From Dyella terrae (GTDB lineage Bacteria > Pseudomonadota > Gammaproteobacteria > Xanthomonadales > Rhodanobacteraceae): a DNA stretch of 64,000 nt. How positions within the stretch are numbered: the stretch's first letter is position 1; each line of letters begins with the position of its first letter. This document shows positions 27,366-36,784 of this stretch, piece by piece. A program made the position numbers and the translations under genes. Below the pieces are notes generated by a model that saw only the letters and a list, made by a program, of their open reading frames with translations, had not been told where the DNA came from and ran no database searches. The DNA lies in contig NZ_SIZZ01000002.1 of assembly GCF_004322705.1 (NCBI RefSeq), positions 124,001 to 188,000 of the forward strand. The letters are read 5' to 3'.

Positions 27366-28000
27366 ATGCGCTGCGTGGCGAGCTTCACGCCGAAGCCAAG
27401 CAAGACGCCACCGCACACGCGATCCATCCAGCGACTGGCTTTGGGACGTCCATGCATCCAGCGATGCATGTGGCCGCCGAGCATCGCCAGCACCATCGAC
27501 CACGTCATGCCCACGCCGATAAAGGCCACGCCGAGCACGAGCAGTCCCAGTTGCGGATGGGCCGCATGCGGCGAAACGAACTGCGGCAAGAAGGCGAGGA
27601 AGAAGAGTGCCACCTTCGGATTGAGCACATTGGTCAGCATGCCCTGGCGGAAGGCGGCGGAAAAACCGCTGCCGCGCGTGACGGCTTCACGCGGACCCTC
27701 GCTGCGCGACAAGAGCATGCGCACGCCGATCCACACGAGATACGCCGCGCCCGCGTACTTGAGCACGCTGAAGGCGAGCGCCGACGTCATCAGGATCGCG
27801 GAGATGCCGAGCGTTGCCGCCAGCGTGTGCACGATGCATCCGGCATTGACGCCAAGCACCGCCGCCACACCCACCGTGCGTCCTTCGCGACCGCTGCGCG
27901 TGAGAATGTAGAACGTGTCGAGCCCGGGCGTCAGCGACAGCGCAACGCAGGCCAGCAGGAACGCGCCAAACTGATGGATGCCCAGGGATTCCATGATCAT
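27362..28000 (-). CDS. LysE/RhtB-family amino acid exporter
   Basis: The 212-residue protein has about six transmembrane segments and the family opening LTPGLDTFYILTRSGREGRTVGV. LysE/RhtB proteins export amino acids or related small molecules; the substrate is not evident. The ATG at 28000 overlaps the acyltransferase stop (ATGA), so translation is coupled. It ends tail to tail with the LysR gene. Confidence 0.88.
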   Translation of the reverse strand: MIMESLGIHQFGAFLLACVALSLTPGLDTFYILTRSGREGRTVGVAAVLGVNAGCIVHTLAATLGISAILMTSALAFSVLKYAGAAYLVWIGVRMLLSRSEGPREAVTRGSGFSAAFRQGMLTNVLNPKVALFFLAFLPQFVSPHAAHPQLGLLVLGVAFIGVGMTWSMVLAMLGGHMHRWMHGRPKASRWMDRVCGGVLLGFGVKLATQRI

Positions 28001-28590
28001 TCCGTGTTGCGATGCTTGCCGCGATAGGGTTTGAACAGCGCGCGGATACGCGCCATGTCGGCCTCGTGGTCGTCCGTCGTGGTGACGACCGGGCCGAGCG
28101 TGAACGTCTTGGTGGGGTAATCGAGGAACAGCGTCTGGATCGGCACATTGGCATCATGCGCGATGCGCAGGAAACCGGACTTCCAGTGCGTGACCTTTTT
28201 GCGCGTGCCTTCGGGCGTGATGCCCAGCCACAGGCGATCCTTGGCATTGAAGCGCTCGACCATCTGGTCGACCACGTTCAGTGCCGCCTTGCGATTGATC
28301 GGAATCATGCCGATGGGGCGCAGGATCAGGCCCAGCGGCCCATCCAGCACTTCCTTCTTGATCATGATGTTGATGTCCACGCCCAGGCCGATCTTCATCA
28401 GCAGGCCCCACAAGCCATCCCAATAGGACGAATGCGGCGCGCCGATCAGAATCAGCTTGGGGACGTCGGGCAGCGTGCCGACCAGGCGCCATCCCGACAT
28501 CCGCAGCAGCACGCGCGCCAGCCAGGGCCAGAAGCGGCTGTTGAGTTTGGGTGCCGACGGCGGGGAGGGCGGCAACATGGGTGATTTCAT
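27997..28590 (-). CDS. PlsC-like 1-acylglycerol-3-phosphate acyltransferase family protein
   Basis: The ATG at 28590 is chosen because GGAG lies six bases upstream. The 197-residue product has the acyltransferase HxxxxD in GAPHSSYWDGL and a second block GITPEGTRKK that matches motif III (EGTR). The short length and lack of a long membrane anchor match small PlsC-like proteins of unknown acceptor. It overlaps arfB upstream and the LysE gene downstream by four bases each. Confidence 0.82.
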   Translation of the reverse strand: MKSPMLPPSPPSAPKLNSRFWPWLARVLLRMSGWRLVGTLPDVPKLILIGAPHSSYWDGLWGLLMKIGLGVDINIMIKKEVLDGPLGLILRPIGMIPINRKAALNVVDQMVERFNAKDRLWLGITPEGTRKKVTHWKSGFLRIAHDANVPIQTLFLDYPTKTFTLGPVVTTTDDHEADMARIRALFKPYRGKHRNTE

Positions 28591-29009
28591 TCGGAGCTCC
28601 ATGAGCGCGAGCGCCCTTGCTTGACGCGCGAGCGTTGCTGCTTGCCGGCGAGACGACGTTCTTTCGAGGCCCGGGTGGGCTTGGTGGCAATGCGGGGTTT
28701 GGGTGGCTCAAGCGCGCTGCGGATGATCTCGACCAGGCGTTCGCGGGCGTCGTCACGGTTGCGGCCCTGATCGCGGAAACGGCGGGCCTGGATCACCAGT
28801 ACGCCGTCATCGGTCAGGCGGCGGTCGCGACGGGCCAGCAGGCGCGCGCGGACCGGTTCGGGCAGGGACGGCGAGTTGACCACGTCAAAGCGCAGCTCCA
28901 CCGCACTCTCGGTGCGATTGACGTGCTGGCCCCCAGGGCCGTCGGCGCGCAGGAAACGCTCGGTCAGCTCGGTCTCGGGCAGGGCGATGGATCGGCTGAC
29001 GGTAAGCAT
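28587..29009 (-). CDS. arfB: Alternative ribosome-rescue factor ArfB (YaeJ)
   Basis: The 140-residue protein has the release-factor GGQ motif (ADGPGGQHVNRT) and a C-terminal basic tail (RRLAGKQQRSRVKQGRSRS) that inserts in the empty mRNA channel. ArfB hydrolyses peptidyl-tRNA on stalled ribosomes. ATG at 29009 is chosen over TTG at 29015. It overlaps the downstream acyltransferase gene. Confidence 0.93.
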   Translation of the reverse strand: MLTVSRSIALPETELTERFLRADGPGGQHVNRTESAVELRFDVVNSPSLPEPVRARLLARRDRRLTDDGVLVIQARRFRDQGRNRDDARERLVEIIRSALEPPKPRIATKPTRASKERRLAGKQQRSRVKQGRSRSWSSE

Positions 29010-29043
29010 GGCCAAATTCTAGCGGGTGTCCGTGGGTGCGGGG

Positions 29044-29742
29044 TTACGCGGGCATCGACCAGCCGAACCGCGCCATCACGCCGGCAAACGCCGGGTCGAG
29101 CGGCGCCTCGATCCGCATCGGCTCGCCGCTGACCGGGTGTCGGAACGACAGGCGCCAGGCGTGCAGCAGCATGCGATGGCAGCTGAAGTACTGCTTGTAC
29201 AGGCGGTTATGGTCGCTGCGCCCATGCTGGCAGTCGCCGATGACGGGATGATGGAGGTGCGCCATGTGCTTGCGGATCTGTCGGAAGCGGCCAGTTTCCG
29301 GCTCGGCCAGGACCAGGGCATAGCGTTGCTGCGGATAGCGACCCAGTTCGATCGGCACCTCGACCGTGGCCAGGCGCTGGAAGCGCGTGCGCGCATCGCG
29401 GCGCGGGCCGGTGTCGCGCGAGCCGGGCAGGGGGTAGTCCACCACGCCCTCTTCGGGGTCGGGCCAGCCGCGCACCACGGTCAGGTATTGCTTGTGCACA
29501 TCGCGGCCCATGAACTGTTCGCCCAGCGCCGAGGCGACCTCGGTCGAGCGGGCGATCAGGAGCACGCCGCTGGTGGCGCGGTCCAGACGATGCGCCAGGT
29601 ACACGGTGCCGCCGACCTGATCGCGCAGCAGGTCGATCAGGAATTCGTCCGCGTTGCCGACCATCTTGGAGCGATGGACGGCCAGACCCGCGGGCTTGTT
29701 GACGGCGATGATCGCGTCGTCGGCGTAGAGGATGTCGAGCAT
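29044..29742 (-). CDS. RluA-family pseudouridine synthase (TruC-like)
   Basis: The 232-residue enzyme carries the catalytic HRLDRATSG motif and the family blocks VNKPAGLAVHRS and TGRFRQIRKHMAHLHHPVIGD. Size without an S4 domain and the sequence DCQHGRSDHNR fit TruC, which modifies tRNA U65, better than RluC or RluD. The exact target is inference. It lies 27 bases downstream of ubiB. Confidence 0.85.
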   Translation of the reverse strand: MLDILYADDAIIAVNKPAGLAVHRSKMVGNADEFLIDLLRDQVGGTVYLAHRLDRATSGVLLIARSTEVASALGEQFMGRDVHKQYLTVVRGWPDPEEGVVDYPLPGSRDTGPRRDARTRFQRLATVEVPIELGRYPQQRYALVLAEPETGRFRQIRKHMAHLHHPVIGDCQHGRSDHNRLYKQYFSCHRMLLHAWRLSFRHPVSGEPMRIEAPLDPAFAGVMARFGWSMPA

Positions 29743-29769
29743 GAGATTCAGAAAGTGAGCTGAATAGCG

Positions 29770-31416
29770 TCAGCGACGGCGCCAGCCCACGGCAAAGCTG
29801 ATGACGCCAGCCACGGTGGCAAGCGCGGGAAACCAGAAGCTGCGCATCGGCGCGAGCGTGGCAATGAGCACGGCGCAGATGATCAACGTCGCGCCCAGCA
29901 AGCCGGCGATCAGCGTGCGCTGCTGACGCACCGATTCCTCGCGCCGCTGCACCAGAGCCTGCGGATCGACGAGCTGGCGCTGTTCGCCACGCGCGGTCTG
30001 GCGCAGCGCATCGCGAATCAGTTCCGGGAACTGCGGTGCCGCGTGGAACCACTCGGGCAGGCGTTTGCGCACTTCGCGCAGCGTCCGGCGCGGGCTGTAG
30101 CGCTCGCGCAGGATGCGCTTGAGCACCGGATGCGCCACGGCCCAGATGTCGATCTCCGGATCGAGCATGCGACCGACGCCTTCGATGTTCAGCAGCGTCT
30201 TCTGCAACAGGATCAGCTGCGGCTGCAGCACCAGCTCGAACTTGCGCGCGGTCTGGAACAGCTTCACCACCAGCTCCGCCAACGAAATCTGCGACAGCGG
30301 GCGCGTGAAGTAGGGCTCGCACACCGTGCGCACCGCCGCTTCCAGCTCATCCACGCGCACCGTGCCGGGCATCCAGCCGGCGTCGATATGCAGCTGCGCA
30401 ATGCGCGCGTAATCGCGCTCGAACAGCGCGATGAAGTTCTGCGCCAGCCAATACTGGTCGGCCTCGGGCAGCGAGCCCATGATGCCGAAATCCAGCGCGA
30501 TGAAACGCGGTTCGCTGGCGCGCTCGACGTCCACCCAAATGTTGCCCGGGTGCGCATCGGCGTGGAAGAAATTGTCGCGGAACACCTGTTCGTAGAACAC
30601 GCGCACGCCCTTCACCGCGAGCGCTTTGCGATCGACGCCCGCCGCATCGATGGCAGCGATGTCGTCGCAGCTCACGCCGTGCACGCGTTCGAGCGTCAGC
30701 ACGCGTTCGCTGGTGAGGTCCCAGTGCACTTCGGGAACGTAGAGGTCCACGCCGCTGACGAAATTGCGGCGCAGCAGGCTGGCGCTGGCGCCTTCGCGCT
30801 GCAGGTCCAGCTCGTTCTCGAGCATCTTCTCGACTTCCGCCACCACGTCGAGCGGACGGATCTTGTCGGCGTTCGGGTGCCAGCGGTTGGCCAGTTCGCC
30901 GAGCGAATGCAGCAGCTTGATGTCGCGTTCGATGCGCTTGTCGATGCCGGGGCGCAACACTTTGACCACGACTTCGCGGCCGTCGTGGAGCGTTGCCGCG
31001 TGCACCTGAGCGATGGAGGCTGAGGCGAGGGCGTTTTCGTCGAAGCCGGCGAACAGCGTGGCGACGGGCGCCTTCAGCTGGCTCTCGACAATCGCACGCG
31101 CTTCGCTGCCCGGAAACGGTGGCACCTGATCCTGCAGCAGCGCGAGTTCGTCGGCGATATCGGCTGGCACCAGGTCACGGCGCGTCGACAGCACCTGGCC
31201 GGCCTTGACGAAGATGGGGCCGAGTTCGGTAAGGGCGAGTCGCAGGCGCGCACCGCGCGACAGCTGTGAGACGTCGACCTTCGGGCGCGACACGAACGGA
31301 CGCACCAGCTTGAGCGGGCGGAACAGGTGCGCGTCGTCGACCAGTTCGTCGAGGCGGTAGGCCAGCAGCACGGAAGCGACGCGCATCACGCGCGGTATCA
31401 CTTTCAACGGCGTCAC
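29770..31416 (-). CDS. ubiB: UbiB protein-kinase-like ubiquinone biosynthesis factor
   Basis: UbiB (548 residues) is an atypical kinase/ATPase of the ABC1/ADCK family needed for ubiquinone synthesis. The diagnostic KxGQ motif ([14 protein letters not shown]), the Ala-rich loop ([12 protein letters not shown]), the catalytic [14 protein letters not shown] and [10 protein letters not shown] are present. Two C-terminal transmembrane segments (about 500-545) anchor it to the inner membrane. It overlaps ubiJ by four bases. Confidence 0.96.
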   Translation of the reverse strand: MTPLKVIPRVMRVASVLLAYRLDELVDDAHLFRPLKLVRPFVSRPKVDVSQLSRGARLRLALTELGPIFVKAGQVLSTRRDLVPADIADELALLQDQVPPFPGSEARAIVESQLKAPVATLFAGFDENALASASIAQVHAATLHDGREVVVKVLRPGIDKRIERDIKLLHSLGELANRWHPNADKIRPLDVVAEVEKMLENELDLQREGASASLLRRNFVSGVDLYVPEVHWDLTSERVLTLERVHGVSCDDIAAIDAAGVDRKALAVKGVRVFYEQVFRDNFFHADAHPGNIWVDVERASEPRFIALDFGIMGSLPEADQYWLAQNFIALFERDYARIAQLHIDAGWMPGTVRVDELEAAVRTVCEPYFTRPLSQISLAELVVKLFQTARKFELVLQPQLILLQKTLLNIEGVGRMLDPEIDIWAVAHPVLKRILRERYSPRRTLREVRKRLPEWFHAAPQFPELIRDALRQTARGEQRQLVDPQALVQRREESVRQQRTLIAGLLGATLIICAVLIATLAPMRSFWFPALATVAGVISFAVGWRRR

Positions 31417-32063
31417 GCGCGCGATCCTTTCGCCTGGCGCTCCAGGCGGGCGAGACGGGCTTCCAGGCGCTCGCTGCGTTCACGCAGCGCGTCCACGCCA
31501 TCGAGAAATCCTTCCACTTCACCCGGCGCCATCGCGACACGAATTTCATCGCGCAGCCAGTCGGCGGTGTCTTCGGTGAGGTGGGATGCGCTGCGCTTGG
31601 CCTGCTCAAGCGCTTTGCGCACGGCTTTGGCCAGGGGGACGCCGAGCACGTCGCCGAAGGTGCGGGCGAAGGCTTCTTCAAAATCGGGGGCGAACTTGCT
31701 GGCGAGTTTTTCCAGGCGACGGGCGAGATCGGCATCGCCGGCGATATCCACCTTTCCCGGCGACACACCGTCTTCGTCCCGACGCAGTGCCATGGCCAGC
31801 AGGCTGCCCGGCGAGGCGCGCACGCGCAGGTGGCTATCGTCTGCCGCGGGGCCGACCTTCAGGCGGCCTTGCTCCACGGTGATCGCCAGGGCGAGGCCGG
31901 GGCCGTCGAGGGTCAGCTGCACGCTGCGTCCGTCGAGCGCTTCAAGGCGCTGGATCGTGTCCGGGTCCAGTGACAGCACGTGGTTGAGCGCGGTCTCCAG
32001 CGCGCGGCCGGCGACGACGCGCAAGGGGCGCGGCAAGAAGGAGCGTGGGGTGGCGTCGGTCAT
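31413..32063 (-). CDS. ubiJ: Ubiquinone biosynthesis accessory factor UbiJ
   Basis: The 216-residue product begins with an SCP2-type lipid-binding domain ([21 protein letters not shown] ... [13 protein letters not shown]) and ends in a coiled coil ([21 protein letters not shown]) that would contact UbiK. UbiJ binds polyprenyl intermediates in the cytoplasmic ubiquinone complex. It is translationally coupled to ubiB. In E. coli ubiE precedes ubiJ; here ubiE is about 21 kb away. Confidence 0.9.
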   Translation of the reverse strand: MTDATPRSFLPRPLRVVAGRALETALNHVLSLDPDTIQRLEALDGRSVQLTLDGPGLALAITVEQGRLKVGPAADDSHLRVRASPGSLLAMALRRDEDGVSPGKVDIAGDADLARRLEKLASKFAPDFEEAFARTFGDVLGVPLAKAVRKALEQAKRSASHLTEDTADWLRDEIRVAMAPGEVEGFLDGVDALRERSERLEARLARLERQAKGSRA

Positions 32064-32108
32064 CCGCGCATTGTAGCCGCAGGCCGGTGGATGGCATCCG
32101 CTGCCGCG

Positions 32109-32573
32109 TCAGGCCGCGCCGTCGAATCCCATCTGGCGCCAGGCTTCGTACACGGCGATGGCCACGGTGTTCGACAGATTGAGGCTGCGGCTATTCGGGC
32201 GCATCGGCAGGCGCAGGCGCTGTTCGGCGGGAATGGCGTCGAGCACTTCGCCCGGAAGGCCGGCCGTTTCGCACCCAAACAACAGGGTATCGCCGTCCTG
32301 GAAGCGGGCGTCGACGTGGGCCACGCGACCGCGCGTCGAAAACGCGAAGACCCGGGTAGGCCCGATGGCTACCAGACAGCTGTCCATATCGTCATGGACA
32401 GCAAGGCTTGCGTACTCGTGGTAGTCCAGCCCGGCGCGGCGAAGGCGCGCGTCATCGAGCTCGAAGCCCAGCGGCCGGATCAGGTGCAGCGAGGCACCCG
32501 TGTTGGCGCAGAGGCGGATGACGTTGCCGGTGTTCGGCGGAATTTCGGGTCGGAAAAGGATGACATGCAGCAT
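32109..32573 (-). CDS. trmL: tRNA (cytidine/uridine-34-2'-O)-methyltransferase
   Basis: This 154-residue SPOUT enzyme has the family opening [20 protein letters not shown], the block [13 protein letters not shown], and the C-terminal knot motifs [10 protein letters not shown] and [16 protein letters not shown]. TrmL methylates the wobble nucleotide of two leucine tRNAs. Length is normal. Confidence 0.95.
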   Translation of the reverse strand: MLHVILFRPEIPPNTGNVIRLCANTGASLHLIRPLGFELDDARLRRAGLDYHEYASLAVHDDMDSCLVAIGPTRVFAFSTRGRVAHVDARFQDGDTLLFGCETAGLPGEVLDAIPAEQRLRLPMRPNSRSLNLSNTVAIAVYEAWRQMGFDGAA

Positions 32574-32631
32574 CCGGCCATTATCGATGCTTTTGTGCAG
32601 GGCGTGGCTGATCGCCCGTGGAGCGGGTCGA

Positions 32632-32835
32632 TCAGCTGCTGATGCGCGGGCAGACGATGCCGTCCGGGGGAAGCATGCAATCCGAATGGGCCGACATCAC
32701 CACCTGGCCGGCTGCCGCGGTCGCGGCCAGACGAACCGCTTCGGGCTTGGCCGTCACCATGGCACCGAGGATCAGGCCGCACATCGCCAGGCAGGCGACG
32801 AACAGGCCGCGCAACATCAAGGCTTCGAACTTCAT
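32632..32835 (-). CDS. Small membrane or exported protein, unknown
   Basis: A 67-residue product starts at ATG 32835, where GGAG lies seven bases upstream; an ATG at 32841 is also possible. Residues 8-25 ([20 protein letters not shown]) form a single hydrophobic segment or signal peptide; the rest is short and ends with two cysteines ([13 protein letters not shown]) that could form a disulfide in the periplasm. No family is recognised. It lies on the opposite strand to the peptidase gene, across a region with operator-like repeats. Confidence 0.5.
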   Translation of the reverse strand: MKFEALMLRGLFVACLAMCGLILGAMVTAKPEAVRLAATAAAGQVVMSAHSDCMLPPDGIVCPRISS

Positions 32836-32960
32836 GGTCATGCTCCGATGAACAAATGGGGTCCTGCACCCCAGATATGGCAAGGCCCGTGCCAACCGTT
32901 CGTTCACTAACAAGTGACTGAAATGCCGATATTTTCGTCGCCCATTCAGGTTCGCTGGAT

Positions 32961-33004
32961 TGTCCGCGGACAGCGTACGTACCGGCGCGGACAGCGTCCG
33001 GACA
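32961..33004. promoter_or_regulatory. Palindrome and 21-bp-spaced direct repeats upstream of the M16 peptidase
   Basis: TGTCCGCGGACA (32961-32972) is a perfect 12-bp palindrome. GCGGACAGCGT occurs at 32966-32976 and again at 32987-32997, 21 bases apart, that is two helical turns, and GTCCGGAC overlaps the end. The cluster looks like a cooperative operator array for a regulator acting on the peptidase or the divergent small gene. Confidence 0.5.
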
Positions 33005-33103
33005 CACCAAAACCTGTCCGTTCCGGCGCGTGCCGTTGGTCATTTGCGGTTCTCGATCACCACTACTAGCCTCGGAGGTTCCGTGAAACAGGAGGTTCAC
33101 CTC

Positions 33104-36016
33104 ATGCGTAAACCGCTGGCCCTGCTCATCGCCGGGCTGATGTCCATCTCGGGCGGCGTCATGCCGGCCATGGCCGCCGAACCGGCGAGCCAGTCCACCC
33201 CCGACATCGCCTTTACCCGCTTCACCCTGCCCAACGGCCTGACCGTCGTGGTCCACGAGGATCACAAGGCGCCCGTGGTGGCCGTGAGCATCTGGTACCA
33301 CGTCGGCTCCGGCGACGAACCCAAGGGCAAGACCGGCTTTGCGCATCTGTTCGAGCACCTGATGTTCTCGGGCTCCGAGAACCACAAGGGCACGTACTTC
33401 GCGCCGTTCGAGCTGGCCGGTGCCACCGACATGAACGGCACCACCTGGTTCGACCGCACCAATTACTTTGAAACCGTGCCGACCACCGCGCTGGACATGG
33501 CGCTGTGGATGGAATCGGATCGCATGGGGCACCTGCTGGGCGCCATCGGCCAGAAGGAGCTGGATACCCAGCGCGGCGTCGTGCAGAACGAAAAGCGCCA
33601 GGGCGAGAACCGTCCGTATGGCCGCGTGGACCAGAACATCCTGTCCAACACCTATCCGGCCAATCACCCCTACCAGCACGACACCATCGGCTCCATGGCC
33701 GACCTGGATGCCGCCTCGCTGGCTGACGTGAAGCAGTGGTTCCACGACTACTACGGCGCCGCCAACACCACCATCGTGCTGGCCGGCGACATCACCGTGG
33801 CCCAGGCCAAGGAAAAGGTTGCCAAGTACTTCGGCGACATCCCGGCTGGCCCGCCGGTGCCGCGCCAGCAGCCGTGGATCACGCCGCTGACCAAGTCCAC
33901 GCGCGGTACGCAGCACGACCACGTGTCGCAGCCGCGCATCTACCGCACCTGGGTCGTGCCGCAGCTGGGTACCGAAGACGCCATCGCGCTGGATCTCGCC
34001 TCGACCGCGCTCGGTGGCGGCAAGACCTCGCGCCTGTACCAGCGCCTGGTTTACCAGGACAAGCTGGTCGATGACGTGTCCGCCAGCATCGCGCCGTTTG
34101 CGCTGGCCAGTCAGTTCCAGATTCAGGCCGACGTGAAGGAAGGCGTGGATCCGGCCAAGGTCGAAGCGGCCATAGCCGACGAACTGCAGAAGTTCCTCGC
34201 CCAGGGCCCGACCCAGGACGAACTCGATCGCGCCAAGGTCGGTACGCGTGCCGCCTTCACCCGTGGCCTGGAAAAGGTCGGCGGCTTCGGCGGCAAGGCC
34301 GTGATCCTGGCCGAAGGCCAGGTCTATCGCGGCGATCCGGCGGCCTACAAGAAAGACCTGCAGATCATGGATGCCGCGACCATCGGTTCGGTCAAAGCGT
34401 CGGCTGACAAGTGGCTCACCAAGGGCGACTACGTGCTCACGGTGCTGCCGGCGGGCAAGGGCTTCAATCCGGATGCGGAAGACGCCAAGGTCGTCGCGCT
34501 CGGCGATGCCACCGGCCGTCCCGAAGCGAAGGTGCCGGCGGCCAAGGACTTCACGGTCGAGAAGAACACCGTCGATCGCGCCAAGGGCGTGCCCGACGTC
34601 ACCAAGTTCCCCGACCTGACCTTCCCGAAGCTCGAACGCGGCAAGCTCAAGAATGGCATCGAAGTGGTGCTCGCGCAGCGTCACACCGTGCCGGTCACGC
34701 AGGTGCGCCTGTTGTTCAACGCCGGCTATGCGGCGGACCAGGGTCGCAAGCTCGGCACCGCCAGCTTCACCACCACGCTGATGAACGAGAGCACCAAGCA
34801 GCTCGATTCGGTGGAAGTGTCCAAGCGCAAGCAGCGCCTGGGTGCGATCACCAGCATCGGTTGCGGCCTGGACACCTGCACCGCGTCGCTCAATGCACTG
34901 AATGATCAGCTCAAGCCGTCGCTTGAACTGTTCGCCGACATCGTGCGCAACCCGGCCTTCAAGGCGGAAGACATCGAGCGCATCCGTGGCCAGTGGCTGG
35001 CGAGCATCGCGCAGGAAAAGACCCAGCCCACCGGCCTGGCCCTGCGTACGCTGCCGCCGCTGCTTTACGGCGCCGGCCATGCTTATGGCATTCCGTTCAC
35101 CGGCACCGGCACGGAAGCGGCGATCAAGTCGATCACGGCGGCCGATCTTGCGGCGTTCCAGGGCGACTGGCTGCGCCCGGACAACGTGAAGATCCTCGTG
35201 GCCGGCGACACCACGCTCGACAAGATCATTCCGCAGCTCGAAGCGGTGTTCGATGACTGGAAGGCGCCGGCCACCCCGGTCCCGACCAAGAACGTCGCCA
35301 CCGTGGCCGCCCAGCCGAAGCCGCGCGTGTTCCTGATCGATCGTCCGGATGCGCCGCAGTCGCTGATCCTCGCAGGTCTCCTGGCACCGTCCAGCAAGGC
35401 CCCGAACGACATCGACATCGACGTCGCCAACGGTGCCTTCGGCGGCAGCTTCACCTCGCGCCTCAACATGAATCTGCGCGAAGACAAGCGTTGGGCCTAC
35501 GGTGCCTTCAGCTTCCTGCGCGATGCGACGGGCCAGCGTCCGTTCCTGATGTACGCGCCGGTGCAGACCGACAAGACGGCCGAGTCGGCCAACGAGGTCC
35601 GTAAGGAGTCGGACGAGGTCGTCGGTTCGCGTCCGCTGACGCAGGCGGAGGTCGACAAGATCAAGTCGTCCAACATCCGCGGTCTGCCGGGCAGCTTCGA
35701 AACCACGTCCGAAGTGCTGGCGGCGGTGAATGACATCGTGCAGTACGGTCGCCCAGACGACTACGTGCAGACGCTCAAGCAGCACACCGAAGCGGTGAGC
35801 CAGAAGAGCGCCCAGGCGGCGATCACCGAGATCGTCCATCCGCAGGCGCTGACCTGGGTGATCGTGGGCGATCTGAAGAAGATCGAAGCCCCGGTGCGTG
35901 CGCTCAACCTCGGCGAACTGCATGTGATCGACGCCGATGGCAAGCCGGTCACGTCGACCAAGCCGGCCGCGAAGGCGGCAGGCAAGGGCGAAGCCAAGGC
36001 GAAGTCCGGCAAGTGA
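33104..36016 (+). CDS. Secreted M16-family zinc metallopeptidase (two-domain)
   Basis: The ATG at 33104 has AGGAGG eight bases upstream and opens a signal peptide (LALLIAGLMSISGGVMPAMAA); a GTG at 33083 is possible but less well placed. The 970-residue product has an active N-terminal M16 half with the inverted zinc motif HLFEH (residues 81-85) and a second M16-like half (GIEVVLAQRHTVPVTQVRLL) that lacks HxxEH, as in pitrilysin-type enzymes where the second half is structural. It is predicted periplasmic and degrades peptides; the substrate is unknown. A Lys/Ala-rich tail ends the protein. Confidence 0.93.
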   Translation: MRKPLALLIAGLMSISGGVMPAMAAEPASQSTPDIAFTRFTLPNGLTVVVHEDHKAPVVAVSIWYHVGSGDEPKGKTGFAHLFEHLMFSGSENHKGTYFAPFELAGATDMNGTTWFDRTNYFETVPTTALDMALWMESDRMGHLLGAIGQKELDTQRGVVQNEKRQGENRPYGRVDQNILSNTYPANHPYQHDTIGSMADLDAASLADVKQWFHDYYGAANTTIVLAGDITVAQAKEKVAKYFGDIPAGPPVPRQQPWITPLTKSTRGTQHDHVSQPRIYRTWVVPQLGTEDAIALDLASTALGGGKTSRLYQRLVYQDKLVDDVSASIAPFALASQFQIQADVKEGVDPAKVEAAIADELQKFLAQGPTQDELDRAKVGTRAAFTRGLEKVGGFGGKAVILAEGQVYRGDPAAYKKDLQIMDAATIGSVKASADKWLTKGDYVLTVLPAGKGFNPDAEDAKVVALGDATGRPEAKVPAAKDFTVEKNTVDRAKGVPDVTKFPDLTFPKLERGKLKNGIEVVLAQRHTVPVTQVRLLFNAGYAADQGRKLGTASFTTTLMNESTKQLDSVEVSKRKQRLGAITSIGCGLDTCTASLNALNDQLKPSLELFADIVRNPAFKAEDIERIRGQWLASIAQEKTQPTGLALRTLPPLLYGAGHAYGIPFTGTGTEAAIKSITAADLAAFQGDWLRPDNVKILVAGDTTLDKIIPQLEAVFDDWKAPATPVPTKNVATVAAQPKPRVFLIDRPDAPQSLILAGLLAPSSKAPNDIDIDVANGAFGGSFTSRLNMNLREDKRWAYGAFSFLRDATGQRPFLMYAPVQTDKTAESANEVRKESDEVVGSRPLTQAEVDKIKSSNIRGLPGSFETTSEVLAAVNDIVQYGRPDDYVQTLKQHTEAVSQKSAQAAITEIVHPQALTWVIVGDLKKIEAPVRALNLGELHVIDADGKPVTSTKPAAKAAGKGEAKAKSGK

Positions 36017-36019
36017 TCG

Positions 36020-36052
36020 TGAACGGCGTGGCGAGTTTCGTCACGCCGTTCA
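36020..36052 (+). terminator. Hairpin just after the M16 peptidase gene
   Basis: TGAACGGCGTG (36020-36030) and CACGCCGTTCA (36042-36052) pair perfectly around an 11-base loop, four bases after the stop codon. No T-run follows; it may protect the mRNA 3' end. Confidence 0.5.
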
Positions 36053-36091
36053 GCCAGGCTTGAACCATCACCATCCCATCACGTTAGGATG

Positions 36092-36127
36092 TTGGCCGGG
36101 CGCATCACGTGCCCGGCCAATTTTTTT
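36092..36127 (+). terminator. Strong intrinsic terminator 22 bases before the DUF4156 lipoprotein gene
   Basis: TTGGCCGGGC (36092-36101) pairs with GCCCGGCCAA (36111-36120) and is followed directly by seven T. It should end the peptidase transcript. It is so close to the next ATG (36149) that no promoter fits behind it, so it may also act as an attenuator in the leader of that gene. Confidence 0.85.
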
Positions 36128-36148
36128 GCCACCTCACTGGAGTGTTCC

Positions 36149-36556
36149 ATGCGCAAGACGCCGCTGTTGCTTGTTCCCATCGCCTTGCTCGGCGCCTGCA
36201 CCTGGGGCATCAACCTCGACGATGCCGCGAAGAACGTGCGCACGGTCTGGTCCGGTGACGTGGCTGCTTCCTGCCAGGACCTGGGCAAGGTCACCGTGTC
36301 GGTGATGAGCCGCATGGGCCCGGTCAACCGCAACGACATCAAGGTGCGCGACGAGCTCGAAGTCATGGCGCGCAACGAAGCCGCCAAGATGCAGGCCGAC
36401 ACCATCAAACCACTGGCCGAGCCGGTCGACGGCTCCCAGGCCTGGGGCGTGTACCGCTGCGGCGCCAACCGCGTCGCCCCCTCCCGCCCGACGGCGGCAC
36501 CGGCCGGCCAGAACGCCAACCCCGGCAACGCCGAGACCTTCCCGGTCAAGAACTAA
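36149..36556 (+). CDS. Small lipoprotein, DUF4156-like
   Basis: The ATG at 36149 gives 135 residues with lipobox LLGAC (Cys near residue 17) after a short basic signal. The body (VRTVWSGDVAASCQDLGKVTVSV, RDELEVMARNEAAKMQADTI, WGVYRC) resembles the DUF4156 lipoproteins (YjeI type) of Gammaproteobacteria, whose function is unknown. The C-terminus is Pro/Ala/Asn-rich. Ribosome binding is by CTGGAG shortly before the ATG. Confidence 0.7.
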   Translation: MRKTPLLLVPIALLGACTWGINLDDAAKNVRTVWSGDVAASCQDLGKVTVSVMSRMGPVNRNDIKVRDELEVMARNEAAKMQADTIKPLAEPVDGSQAWGVYRCGANRVAPSRPTAAPAGQNANPGNAETFPVKN

Positions 36557-36584
36557 TCGCGGCGCCACGGGCTTTGCCATCCAG

Positions 36585-36613
36585 GGCGACCTCTCCGGAG
36601 GTCGCCTTTTTTA
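36585..36613 (+). terminator. Rho-independent terminator after the DUF4156 gene
   Basis: GGCGACCTC (36585-36593) and GAGGTCGCC (36598-36606) form a 9-bp stem with a TCCG loop, followed by TTTTTTATT. Confidence 0.88.
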
Positions 36614-36735
36614 TTGCGTAAAAACAGATATTTAGGACTTCCTTTCGGCACTCGCACTTGGCTCTTTCCGTTAGCCGTTCACCGATCGCCGCTCTTGCAC
36701 CCCCGCGTTCCCAAGCGTATCCTTCATAACTGTAA

Positions 36736-36751
36736 AGTACATATATGTACT
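36736..36751. promoter_or_regulatory. 16-bp perfect palindrome, probable MarR operator
   Basis: AGTACATATATGTACT is a perfect palindrome 33 bases upstream of the MarR start, in an AT-rich stretch that also offers a -10-like TATATG. MarR proteins bind such 16-20 bp palindromes over their own promoters, so autoregulation and control of the downstream efflux genes is likely. Confidence 0.6.
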
Positions 36752-36784
36752 AATGCCGTGGCCACTACTGGCCCCAAGAGTCCC

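Noticed and set aside
32480-35923. A 1147-codon open frame on the minus strand opposite the M16 peptidase
   Set aside because: It is the mirror of a high-GC gene with strong codon bias. The plus strand encodes a clear M16 peptidase with signal peptide and HLFEH, while the minus translation is His/Gly/Arg-rich and has no recognisable domain.
36636-36720. A possible degenerate copy of the composite repeat (CCGTTAGCCGTTCACCG)
   Set aside because: Only one short arm is present with no mirrored partner or mini-palindromes, so it could be chance.
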